From assembly GCF_026343115.1 (NCBI RefSeq), contig NZ_JAPEMC010000001.1, positions 5,931,001 through 5,995,000 of the forward strand: a stretch of 64,000 nucleotides of DNA. The letters are read 5' to 3'. The notes under the pieces are model-generated. The model had not been told where the DNA came from. It did not search any database and worked only from the letters and a program-made list of their open reading frames with translations. Shown here in pieces: positions 8,359-20,900 of this stretch. The position numbers and the translations under genes were made by a program. This DNA is from Streptomyces sp. NBC_00102. GTDB lineage: Bacteria; Actinomycetota; Actinomycetes; Streptomycetales; Streptomycetaceae. Position 1 is the stretch's first letter, and each line of letters opens with the position of its first letter.

Positions 8359-8990
8359 TCACGCCGGTCCGGGGCCGGTTGGACGGGGCACGGGCACTCC
8401 GAACCAGAGCGACCGGCCGTCGTCCATGATCACGGCACCGGGATCGAAACCGGCGGCGCCGGGACCCGCACCGCGTCCCCAACCCGGTGCCGGGACCGCC
8501 CCGGGCGACCCGTCGTCTTCGAAGATGCGGACGCTCCAGTCGCCGGCCACGAGGGAGATCCGGACCCTCAGCAGCCGCGCGGTCAGGGCGGGCAGGAACA
8601 GCGCGGCCCATCGCGCGAAGTCCCGCTGCCCGGTGCCGGACGGATCGAGCAGCAGCAGCCGTGCCTGCTGTACGGGTGTGAGCGGGACGGTGGACAGCGG
8701 CAACTCCCCTCCTTGCAAGGCGGCTTGCGTGCTCTGCGTAACGCTCGGGGACACGCCGGCGGCCCGGAGCAGCGTCAGTGGAACGCTCCGCTCCCGGTTC
8801 AGGGAGGGCGGCGCGCCGTGCGCGAGATCGCCGTCCGTCACCCGCTCCGCCAGCCAGCTCACGAAGTCGGCACTCGTCGTCCCGGCGTCCACCGGGATCG
8901 CCTGGGGCGCCGTGGCGCGCAGCACGTCCAGCAGTATTCCGGCGATCCCGCCGTCGGGGTCCGACGGCCGGTGCAGGGACAGCTCGGTGC
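8359..8990 (-). other. C-terminal domain of the first giant: degenerate OTU-like fold (inferred)
   Basis: Residues about 9114-9323. The order 'DPDGGIAGILLDVLRATAP ... FVSWLAERV ... LLRVRISLVAGDWSVRIFEDDG ... DDGRSLWFGVP' recalls OTU-like cysteine proteases (D-G-D-C-L-F helix, LR..LA helix, central strands, terminal His strand). The Cys position reads Gly/Ile and no His is at the end, so it would be inactive. Fold assignment is by eye. Confidence 0.35.
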
Positions 8991-11900
8991 CGTACAGCGT
9001 GGAGGTGGCCGGCCCGGTACGGCTGTAGCCGCCGTGCGAGCCGAAGGGGATGGTCCCGGAGCTGTCCGTCGTCACCGGCCGGGCAGACGGTGCCGACGTG
9101 GGCGTGGGCGTTGGCGCGGGTCTGCGCCGGGGCATGCCAGAGCCTGCCGGGGCCGGAATCGGAGCCGGTGTGGATGCGGGTGCGGGTGCCGACGGCCGGG
9201 CGGTCGGGGTCGCCGGGACCGGCTTGCGGCGGGGCATGCCCGAGGACGGCGCGGGTCCGGGCGTCCCGCCGTCCGGTGCGGGCTGCTGCGTACGGCGTTG
9301 CTCCGCACCGTTGTTGGCCGGGTCGGGCTGTGTACGTACGGGATCCGGACCCGTGTTGGGCGCGCCCGTGGCCGTGGGACCGGCGGGGTCACCGGCACCT
9401 CGCCCTGCCTGGCGGGACGACCGCGTTCCGGTTCGCGGGTTGTTGGCGAGTCGCTGCGCCCGCCGCCGCTGAAGTCCTGGCCCTCCGAAGCTGTCGAGGT
9501 CGCCGCCGGCTGTGCTCAGGTCGACGGCTGTCGGTGTCACCTCAGGGGCTGCGGGGAGCGCGGGGGACGGGCCCGGCTCCGGCTCCGGCTCAGGCTGGAC
9601 GGCCGTCGGCGGGCTGTCCGTCCGCGGAACGCCTGTCTCCCGGTGGGTGGGCAGGGTGCTGCGGTCGAACATGGAGATGTCGTGGAGGATCGGGTCGGTG
9701 TCGAGATCTGCGTCGGGACCGGGGTCGGCCGAGTCGTGGCGGTGGCCCGGGACTTCGCTGTCGGCCGGGCTCTGCGGGCCGGGGGTTCCCAGTCCGGAGT
9801 TTACCGGGAGTCCGGGGCCCTCGGAGACGTCGGACTGCGCGTCCGGGGCGGTGAGGTAGGCGAGGTCTTCCGGACTGAGGAAGCTGGCGAGGTTGCTGGA
9901 GTCCACCGGGTTGTCGCGACCGGGATCGCCGACGCGGCCTTCGGGGGCGTCGCCCGGTGCGTCCGGTGCGTCCGGCTCGTCGAGGTGGGCGAGGTCTCGC
10001 AGGTCGACCAGGTTTGCCAGGTCGGCGAGGCTGTCGGGGTTGACCAGGCTGTTGCTGTTGGGGTTGGTGTAGTCGCCGCTGAGCGTGGTCAAGTCCTGGA
10101 CCTGTGAGGCGTCCCCGACGGCGCCTTCGTACGACGGGGGCGGAGGTGAAGACAGGTCATCGCCGGGTTGTGGGAAGGTGAGGCCCGGCTCCGCCGTCGG
10201 GGAGTACCTGGGGAGCTGGCCGGTCGCTTCCTCCGCCAGATCTGTCAGAAGGCGGTCGCCGAGTGAGGCCAGCGTTCTGCCCCCGCCTGCCAGAAATGCG
10301 TCTATGACCTGGGGGATTTGGGTCAGGTGCAGCTTGTGCCGGTCGGCGACCGCGAACAGCCACGCCCGGCTGCGGTGGTCCCGCTCCTCGATGCGGTCGC
10401 CCCGTACGTAGCGCGCCACCGCCACGGGATCGGTCCGCAGCTGGTCGAGCAGCGCGAGCGAGGCGGGGTCCCGGGCCAGGGCCCCCACCAGATACTCCGG
10501 ATCGGCCATCACCGTCGAGGCGATGCCGTACAGCGTCGCGGCAGAGATGCCGTACGGCTCCCCGAGGCGCCGGAGATCGTGCTCCCCGGGAGCCCAGCCG
10601 ATGACACCGGCCCAGTTCAGCATTCCCGTGGTGCGCGGCCCGGGAACGAAATCCAGGTGGAGGCGCAGGAGTTCGGCTTGCTCGGGACGGAATTCGCGCC
10701 TCCCGAGAAGGCCGCGGATCCAGTCCGGGGGAAGGTCCCACAGCGCGCTGTAGTGCTCCGTGAGCCATGCGCGCTCCTGCTCCGCAACGGCCGCATCGTT
10801 CTGGCCGTCCGGGCCGGTTCGGAGAGCGGGTCGGACAAAGGTCGTGCCCAGGCGCGTGACCAGGGCGCGATCCTCGACAGGCGTGCCGACGCGGATGGCC
10901 GGTGAGGTCCGCAACATAGCTGCGAGTTGCGGTAGTTGGTGGATGGGCACATCGTGGCGACCGGCCACGGCGGTCAGCCAGGCCCGTCCCTGGTCATTGT
11001 CCTGGGGCAGGTAGTGGGTGTTCACCCGGTCGGCGGCGCGGCTCAGGAGGTCGTGCCACAGCCTGACGCTCATGGCCGGTTGCCCGGCCATGAGCGCGGC
11101 CATGTGCTCCGGGGTGGCCATGACGACGGAGGCGAGCCGGTAGAGCTCGACGGGGGTGGTGCCGCTTCGCTCGGCCAGGCCCGTCAGCCGGGTGGGGACG
11201 TGGCCGATGGCGCGGAGCCACCGCAGGAAACGGGTGGTGTCCTCGCCGGGGCCGATGCCCAGGTCGTGGCGCAGGCTGCTCAGCGCGATGACGTCGAACC
11301 GGCCGGAGTCGTAGAGCGCGCCCAGGAGCGCGGACGAGGTACCCCACTCGGCGGCGAGGGAGCCGAAGCCGAGTGGGGCGGGCACCTGCACCGCCCTGCC
11401 GGGCGGTGCGGACGCGCCTCGGGGCCGGACGTTTGTGCTGTCGCCGTGGAGGGGGGCGTCGGGCAGGTTTCTGTTCTGGTTCCTGTCCTGGTTCTGCTCC
11501 CGGTTGGGTGCCGTGGTCGGGGGCGTCTGGGGTATCGAGGGCGTCCGGGGTGTCGCGGCAGGGGCGGGTGTGGGTGAGGGCGTGGTGTCCGGTGCGGCCG
11601 TGGTGTCCGGTGTGGGCGTGGTGTCCGGCACGGTGTTGGGTGCGGGCGCGCTGTCTGCCGCCTGCGTGGCCGGTGCGGTCCGTGCCTCACGTGCCTCCCG
11701 CGCCTCCCGTGCCGCCTGGGCCACCAGTGCGGCCCTGCCCGGGTGGGTGTCCGGAGCGAGCAGCGAGATCTTGGCGGTGTGCAGATCGCGCACCAGTTTC
11801 CGCAACTGCTCCAGCGTCAGTTCGTGCCGCGCTGCGAGCGCCATGAGGACGGCGCGGAGGCGGGGGTCCTCCAGGGACAGAAGACCGCCGGTCAGCTCCT

Positions 11901-14900
11901 GGACGGTCGCCGTTTGGAGCCCCGCGGGCCACTGCTCGGGGTCCCGCGTCTCCCGGGCCATGATCAGGGCCAGGTCCCGCGGGTCGACCAAGTGCTCCTG
12001 GGAGAGGCTGTACAACTCCTCCTCGGGAATCCCGTGTGCGCGCGCCACCTCCTCGTAGTCGGCGGGGACACGGTGGATGGCGGCGATCCAGCGCAGCAGC
12101 TGCTCGGTGGCCTGGCCGCTGTCGATGCCCCGGCTGGTACGGAGGGACTCCACGGCGGGGACTCTGAACCACAGGTTCCGCACCAGGTTGCTCAGGTCCA
12201 GGCTTACGTTCCATCGCGCCTGGAGCTCGAACGCCTGGGTGTCGTAGGGGTTCGGCGTGATGCGGGGGTCGGGTTGAGGGGCGGAAGGAGTCGCGCCGTC
12301 GGACGCCTGCCCGACCGGGGGCGCGGTCTCGGGGGCGGGAGGCGTCCAGGAGACGCCGCGCCCGGCCAGGGTGGTCGCCAGAGCTGTCAGCTCGGGACCG
12401 TCCAGAGGGGTGAACGTCCGCATGTTTTCGTTCTCGTGGAAGTGCTCCACCAGCGGAGCGATGTGGTCGAACGTCAGCCCTTGATGCGTTGCCGCCGCGA
12501 TGAACCAGGCACGCAGGCGGCCCTGTTCGCGGTTCAGGACACCGGAATGGTGCAGCTCGCTGATGAGCTCCGAGAAGTCGGACCGCCATGAGGACGGGCT
12601 GCGTCCTGGCGTCCGGTCCATCAGGGCGACCACGTGCTGCGGGTCGGCCCCCGCGGCCAGGGACGTTCTGTACAGGTCCTTCGCCGTGAGGCCGTGCATC
12701 TGAGCGAGGCCGGGGATGCCCCGCGGTATCCGGCCGATGGCGTCGAGCCAGTTCAGCAGGTCGTGGGTCTGCTCGCCCGCCCCGATCGCGAGACTCTGAC
12801 GGAGGACGTCCACGGCGTCGCTCCGGAACCACTGATGCGCCAGCATACCGAGCACCTGCTCCGTGGACACGCCCCATCGGGTCGCGAGGGTCACCGCGCC
12901 GGTCTCGGGGAAGCGACGCGACAACGGCGGGGCCGAGCGTTCCTGGATTCTGCGGGGCGCGGAAACCCGGGCCGCCATCGCGGCCAGGCGCTCATCGTCG
13001 AGGCGGGTGTGGTGGCGCACTCCCGCGTTCATCAAGTCGGGTACCAATTGGATGAGTTCGGGCAGAATCAGCTCGTAGCGGGCGGCGAGCGCCATCAGCC
13101 ACACGCGTGCGTGACGGTCGGTCTCCCCCAGATAGTCACCCGCCTGGGAGAAGTTGCCCAGCAACTGGTCCGTCGAGGCTTCCGACAGACGGGGCTGCCA
13201 ATAGGCGACGTCGATGGGTCCTTCCGGGGCCATGACCTGGATCAGGTGCCGGGGGTCCGCCATCGCCGTGGTGGCCAGGGTGTACAGGGCACCGGGTGTG
13301 AGGCCGTTGGCCTCCGCCAAGGAGACGAGGTCGGTGGGCATCCGCCCGATGGCGTCGATCCACCGCAACAGCCTCGTGGTGCCTTCGTCCGTCAGGACGT
13401 CCAGTTCCAGACGGAGCCTGTTCACCACCGCGGGATCGAACCATTCGAAGCCCAGCAGCCGACTCGTCAGCGGCGTCGCCGTATTCTCCGAGGCAGCGGC
13501 GGAGGCTGTCGCGCGGGCGGGCGCGGGCGCGGCGATGCCCCACGACGTGGTGAGGGCGTCCGCGTCCCAGTGGCCGTTGTACGACGAGGGCTCGTAGCCG
13601 GGCGGTATGTCCGGGGCCATCAGCTCCACTGTTGCGGGGGGCGCGTCGAGGCCACCGTTCGCACGACGCACCTGGTCGGTCAGGGCTTCGTCGTCGAACG
13701 GCGTGCCCTGGCGGATGCCCGCCGCGCGCAGCAGGGGCACCAGGGCGACGAGATCGGAGAGAGCCAGCTCGTGGTGATCCGCCAACTCCATCAGCCAGGC
13801 GCGCCCGCGCCGGTCGTCGGCCTGGACGTGCTCGCCCGACAGGGCGGCACGCAGCGACGCCATGGCGGACCAGTTCCGCCCCCGCAGCTCGTTGACGACT
13901 CGTTCACCGTCCCGGGACATGGCGTTCAGCAGGTGCCTCGGATCGGCCATGAGCCTCACCGAGACGCCGTACAGATCGATGGGGGCGATGCCGTGCGACT
14001 GCGCGAGTTCGGCCGTGCCGGTGGGAACGTGTCCGATGGTCTCGATCCACTCGGCCAGGTACACCGTCTCCCGGCCCGGGGGGAGGCGGAGCTCCTTGCG
14101 GAGCGCCTCCATGGCGTCGGGGTCGAACCGGGGGAGGCGCAAGTAGTGGGCCACGCGTTCGGGGGCGATCTGCCACAGGGCGGCGAACTCCTCCGTGCGC
14201 GGGTGTGCGTCGTCCGCCGGGGCGGGTGAGGCGTCGTCCGGGTTGTCCTGCCGCGTGGGGAGGGGCTGGTAGGGGGGAAGGCCGAGCACCTCGGCCACCA
14301 GCGAACCCATGGTGTCGATGCCGGGCTGCCCGCCCACCGGAATGCCACCGAGGCGCAGCTGGAGCGCGAGCCCGGGCAGCCGGTGGACCGGTACGCCGTA
14401 CTCGCGGGCGACGCGGGTCAGCCAGGCGCGTCCGCTGTGGTCGTTGCGCGCCAGGTAGTTGGTGTCCAGACCGCGGACGATGTCCAGCAGGTCGTCGCGC
14501 CACCGGTTGACGTCGAGACCGGGCCGTGCGGCCATGATCCGGGCCATGTGTTCCGGGGTGGCCATGATGGTGGCGGCGAGCCCGTAGAGCTGGTTCGGGG
14601 TGATGCCCCGCTGCTCGGCGAGTTGAGCCAGGTCGGTGGGGATGTGGCCGATGGCCTGGACCCACTCCGCCAGGTACGCCGTCTCCGCACCCGGGCCGAG
14701 CCGCACCTGCTGGCGGAGCGCCTCCACCGCGTCCGGGTCGAACCAGGGGTGACGCCAGTAGCTGGCGACGCGTTCGGGGGAGACCCGCCACAGGGCGGCG
14801 AACTCGGCAGTGCGCGCGTGTCTGGCATCGGCCGCGGGCGCGGGCGCGGGGCCGGCCGGGTCGTTCTCCGGCGCGGCGAGCGGCTGGAGCGGGAACATGC

Positions 14901-17900
14901 CGCCCGTCACGGCCACCACCGAGTCCATGGTGGCGGCGTCCGGCTGTGCGCCCACAGCGATTCCATGGCCGCGCAGCGCCCGCGCCAGATCCGGCAGCTG
15001 CTGGATCGGCACTTGGTGGCGGTGGGCTAGCGCTGCCAGCCAGGCACGTCCGGAGTAGTTGTGGCGCGGCAGGTACTCGTAGTCCACCTCGCGGGTGGCG
15101 GTGCGCAGCACCCCGTCCCAGTGGCCCAGGTCGACATCCGGCCGGGCGGCCATGATCTGGGCCATGTGTTCCGGGGTGGCCATGACGAGCGCGGCGAGCC
15201 CGGCGAGGACGTCGGGGTCGCTGCCGTGCCGCCGGGCGACGTCGGCGGTTTCGGTGGGGATGCGGCCGAGGGCCTGGATCCACTGCAGCAGATACGTGGT
15301 CTGCCAACCCGGGTTGAGCCCGAGCTGCCGACGGAAGGCCTCCGCGGCGTCGGGGTCGAACCAGGGGAGACGCAGGGAGAGGCCGACGCGTTCGGGGGAC
15401 ATGTGCCACAGCGCGGCGAACTCTTCCGCACGCGCGCCCCGGAGATCGGCTGCGGGGCCGTCGGGGTTGCCGACCGGCTCGGGAAGGGGCTGAACGGGGG
15501 GGAGCCCGAGCATCTCGACCACCATTCTGGCTGTGGCCTCGACATCGGTCCGCGCGCCCACGGCGATTCCCGCGTTCTGCAACCGGTGCGCGAACCGCCG
15601 CAGATTCCCCAGTGGTACGTCATGGAAGTGGGCGAGAGCGCCCAGCCAGGCGCGACCGCGGAGGTCGTCCTCCGGCAGGTAGTCGGAAGGCAGTCTGTCG
15701 GCGGCGTCCAGCAGGACATCGTGCCAGTCGGCGGGGGTGAGGTCCGGTCGCGAGTCCATGATCCGGGCCATGTACCGCGGGTCGACGGTGAGCAAGGAGG
15801 AGAGCCAGAAGAGGATGCCGGGGGTGATGCCGCGCCGCCGGGCGAGTTCGGTCATTCCGGTGGGTATGTGGCCGATGGCACGCAGCCAGCGCAAGAACCG
15901 TCTGGTCTCGCTGCCCGTACGTACCCTCAGCTGAATGTGCAGGGCCTCCACGTCGGCGAGGTCGAACCCATCGGTGTCGCGCAGCCGGCTCACCATCTCG
16001 GGGGAGACGAGCCAGCGGGCGGCGAGAACCATGCTGTTGTGGCGGGTGAGTGTCTCCCTCGGGCTTCCCGGACTTCCCGGACGGATGGTGGAGGCGGGTG
16101 ACGAGCCGTCGGTAAGAGCACCGTCGTCCTGGACGGGCCGGCTGGCCGCCGTGTGCGCGAGACGCGTCAGGGTGGGGTCGTCGAGCGAGGTGTGGAGCCG
16201 CACACCCTCGGTCTCCAGCAGCGTGACCAAGTCCGGGAGCCGGCCGATGGTCACGCTGTGGTGGGCGGCGACGGACATCAGCCAGGCGCGTGCGCGATTG
16301 TCGTCCCTCGGCAGGTACCCGCCGACGATCCGTGGCAGGGCAGCCGACAGGGCCTTCTTCCACCGCCGGGAACTGCGTGACTCCCCGGCCATGATCTGGA
16401 GCATGTGCTGCGGGTCGGCCATGGCGATGAGGGAGAGCCTGTACAGGGAGCCGGGACGACGCCCGCGCGACTGGGCCAGAGCCCTGAAATCGACGGGAAC
16501 GCGGCCGATGGCCTGGACCCAGTTCAGCAGCTGGGCGGTGTCCGGGCCCTTTCTGATGCCCAGGTCCCGGCGGAGCCGGTCCAGCATCTCGGGATCGAAC
16601 CACTCCTGGCCCACCAGCGCGGACAGGTCCAGGTCCACCCGCCACCGCGCGGCGAGGTCCCGCGCCCGCGCCGCGTCCCGCGGCGACACGGGCCGGGCCT
16701 GTCCGGCCGTGGGAGCGGGCTGGGGGGCGTCGTGGTGCGGTGGGGGCGCGACTTCCGGGTCGACGGGTGCGGGTGCGGGCTCGGGCGTGGGGTCCGGCTC
16801 GGGCTCGCGTGTGGGCTCGGGTCTGGGTGTGACCGTGGGCTCGGGCTCGGGTGTGGGCGTGGGGTCGGGTTCGGGCGTGGGCTCGGGCTCGGGTGTGAGG
16901 TCGGGTGCGGGTGTGACCTCAGGTATGGCTTCGGAATCGGGCGCGGGCGTGACCATGGCCTCGGGTGCGGGTGCGTACCCCGGGGGTGTGGCTGCGGCCT
17001 CGGGCGTGGGTGCGTACCCCGGGGGTGTGGCTGCGGCCTCGGGCGTGGGTGCGTACCCCGGGGGTGTGGCTGCGGCCTCGGGTGCGGGCGCGTACCCCGG
17101 GGGTGCGGCTACGGGCTCGCGCGCGGGTCCCGCCGCGTCGGCGCGGTTCGGCACGGGCGTACGGACCACCTGGGCCACCACTCCGGCCAGACCCGCGTTC
17201 CGGAGCGGGGTCAGTGGTGCGATCTTTGCCGCGGCCAACCTGGGTACCAGCTCGCGGACCTGCTCGATCGTCAGTCTGCGGGCTGCGGCGATCTCCATGA
17301 GCCAGGCGCGTCCGCTGTGGTTGCGCGTGGACAGGTAGGTGAGGTTCCGGGTTGGGACAACCCTCGACAGGGCGTTCAGCCACTGCTCGGCGGTTCGTTC
17401 CTCCGGCGCCTGGTCCATGAGCTGAACAAGGTGCCGCGGGTCGGCCATCGCCGTGACGGACAGTCTGTACAGCGTTTCGGAGGTGAGACCGCGAGGTCCT
17501 GCCAGGTCCCTGAGGTCGGAGGGTATCCGGCCTATGGCGGCGATCCAGTCCAGCAACCGCCTGGTGTCGCGCCCCGCGCTGACGTTCAGCAGCCCGCGAA
17601 GGGCGTTCACCTCCCCGGGGCTGATCCAGCGGTTCCCCATACGCAGGCCCGGGTGGTTGGTCCGCACGCCCCAGACTCCCGCGGCCTCGAACACCTCGTC
17701 GCGGGTCGCGTTGCGTGCACCCGGCTGTGAGGGCGCCGCGCGGAGGCCCACGATCCGCGCCGTCAGCGCGGTCAGCCGGGGATCGTCGAGCGTGGTGTGC
17801 GGGCGGATCCGGCTTTCGAGCAACTGGGGTACCAGGCTCACGAGTTCGTTCAGCGTCAGCCTGTGGTGAGCGCCGACCGCCATGAGCCAGACGCGTCCGC

Positions 17901-20900
17901 GGTGGTCGTTCTCCCCGATGTAGTCCGTCTCCTGGTTGAAGTCGCCCAACATACCGTCCTCCGCGGCCTCCGACAGCAGGCGATCCCAGCGGTTGACGTC
18001 GATGGCCCCTTCCCGGGCCATGACCCGCAGCAGGTCCCGCGGGTCGGCCATCGCGGTGGTGGAGAGGGAGTACAACGCACCGACCGGGATGCGGCCCGAC
18101 CGCGCCAGGGTGCCCAGGTCCGTGGGCATCCGGTCGATGGCTTCCAGCCAGTGCAGCATGCTTTCGGTATCGATGGGCGAGATGATCTGCACGTGCAGAC
18201 GGAGCGCGTTCACCCCTGCGGGGTCGAACCATGCGTAGGCGAGAAGACGCTCCGTCAACTCCTGATCGACGCCCCACGAGATGGCGAGGGAAGCCGCATC
18301 CCACCGGTGGTTGTGAGTGGCCTGCTCATAGCCGGGCAGGGCCTCGGGCACTGACGGCCCGGTGACGTCGGTGGCCGGTGCGCCGGGGGCGGGTACCTCC
18401 TGCGGCGAGGTGGGCGCGGGCGGGTGCGGGGAGCGGTCGGTGCCGACGGCCCGGCTCACCTGCTCGGTCACGGCGGGATGGTCGAACGCGATGCCCGGGG
18501 GCACGCCGCCGGCATGCAGCAGGGGCACCAGGGCGACGAGTTCGGAGAGCGCCAGCCGGTGGTGGTGGGCGAGCGCCATCAGCCACGCGCGGCCGGCGAA
18601 GTCATGCACCTCGAGGTAGGGCCCGCGCAGGAAATCCCTGAGGGCTGTGAGGTGCCCGGAGTTCAGGTCCCGCAGTCTGGGCACGGCCCGGTCCCCGTCG
18701 CGGGCCGCGACCTCCAGCAGCTGTCGGGGGTCGGCCATGAGCGTCCGGGCCACGTCGTACAGGCGGGCGGGCTGAAGACCGTACGACCGCGCCAGGCCGG
18801 CGAAGTCCGCGGGCACGGAGCCGATGGCCTCCATCCAGTCCAGCATGTACACGGTCTCCCGGCCCACGCTGATCCCCAGGTCTCGCCGGAATGCCTCGGC
18901 CCGCCTGGGGTCGAACCACCTCTGACGCCACAGGCTCGCGACGCGCTCCGGGTCCATGCGCCACCCGCGGGCGTATTTCTCGATGCGCTCGCGTGTGCGC
19001 TCGTCCACCGGGCCGTCGGAGGCGTCGTCCGTGCGGGGGATGGGCCGGAAGGCGGGCCGGCCGGACACCTCGGCCACCGCCGAAGCCAGGTTGTGGGCGT
19101 CTACGCGTGTGTCGACGGTGACGCCGCGGAGGCGCAGGTGTTCCGCCAATGGGCCCAACTGGTCGATGGGCATGTGGTACTGGGACGCGACCGCGGCCAG
19201 CCAGGCGCGCCCCCGATGGTCGCCGTAAGGCAGATAGCGGGCGGGCACGGCATCGGCAGCTCTTCTCAGGCCCATGGCCCGCATGTCGGCGGCGGTGTTC
19301 GGGGACGCCGCGATGATCCGGGCCATGTGCTCCGGGGTGGCCATGATCAAGGTCGCCAGCCTGAAGAGATCGGACGGCGCGAGGCGGTGTGGCCGGGCGA
19401 GGGCCGTCATCCCGGTCGGAACCCGGCCGATGGCCTCCAGCCAGTGGAGGAACCGGAGGGTTTCGTTGCCGCGCAGGCGCAGCTCGCGGTGGAGGGCGTC
19501 CACCGCGGCGAGGTCGAACCCGGAGGCGCGGAGCCGCTCCCTGAGGGTCTCGGCGGTGATCCCCCCGCGCCTGGCGAAGGCGTCGCGGAGGCCGTCGGGG
19601 ACGGGGGCCGGGGCGGGGGGAGCGGTGCGTGTGGCGGGGCCTGGAGCGAGGGGACCGACGGTGGCGTCGGCAGTTGGTGTGCTGTCCGGGGTCGGCGCGG
19701 GGTTGGCGGTTGGTGTGGTCCCAACAGTGTCGGCGAGTGCGGCAGTTGGTGTCGCCGCAGGGGTGGCGGGGGCTGTGTGGGGGAGGTCGTGGAGGACCCG
19801 GCCGGAGGTGGTGGCCGTCTCGATCTGGGTGAGGTAGCCGACGGGGAGCACGCCGGGGGTGAGCGGGGTGGTGATGCTGGCCATGATGCCGGTGGCGTCG
19901 GTCTGTCCGGGGCGGCGGCGGAAGACGGACAGCTCGTCCTGGTAGCGGTCGGTGACCCCGATGTAGTGGAGGGTCTCGTGCAGGAGGAGGTTGTCGTCGC
20001 GCTGGGTGAGGGCGTCGATGTCGGTGTCGTGGAGATGGAAGTTCAGCTGGTCGGAGGGTGCCGGGGAACCGCCGGTGGTGACGGTGATTCCCTCCAAGTG
20101 GTACGGCCCGGGGCTGAGGACGACCTGCACATGGAGCTGGTCGCCGGACTCGGGAAGGGTGTAACCGATGTTGACGTGTGTGTCGAGGATCCGGTTGATG
20201 CGTTCCTGGAGGCTGTCGTGGGTCAGCCCCTCGCCGTCCAGGGACCTGACCGGGAGCGGGATGGTGAGGTTGCGGATCCAGCGTCCGTCGGCGGCCTGGA
20301 TCCGTCGGATACGGGCGCGGATCAGGATGGGGTCGCCCCGGAGCCGGCCGCGTTCGAGGGAGCCGAGAATGTTCCGCCTGCGAAGTTCGTCGGTGTACGC
20401 GTCGTAACTGTCCGGGATGCGGAGGGTGACGACGGGCTGGACGCGTCTGCGCAGCATCCTGACACGGTTCCTGTTCAGGGCGGGCGCGTCGTTGGCGAAC
20501 AGATAGCGCGGGTCGAAGATCTGGGTCTGGAGGACGGTGACGGGCGCCTGCGCCCGACGGTACGCCCAGGCGGCGAGCGCGACGGGGTCGGACGAGGGCC
20601 GGGCGAGGTCCGGAGTGGTGGCGCCCGACGGGATCTCCTCCGCCTCGGGCATACGGCCGCCCAGCAACCGCCCGACACGGCTCGAGCGGTTGCCGCTCCG
20701 GGACGACCGCTGCCCGGTGGACGCCCGCCTGAAATCGCCGATCAGGCCGTTCAGGCGGGCGCTGGTGATGGGGGTCCCGGTGGTGATTCCATTGGCCTGG
20801 AGTACGGGCACGAGATCCGCCAGCTGGTCGAGGGTCAGATGGGTTTCCGCGGCCAGGGAGATGAGCCAGGCACGTCCGTGGTAGTCCTCGCGGGCGACGT

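Noticed and set aside
16963..17115. Tandem repeats considered as a CRISPR-like array
   Set aside because: Units are contiguous without unique spacers, are multiples of three, and encode a Pro-rich linker in frame.
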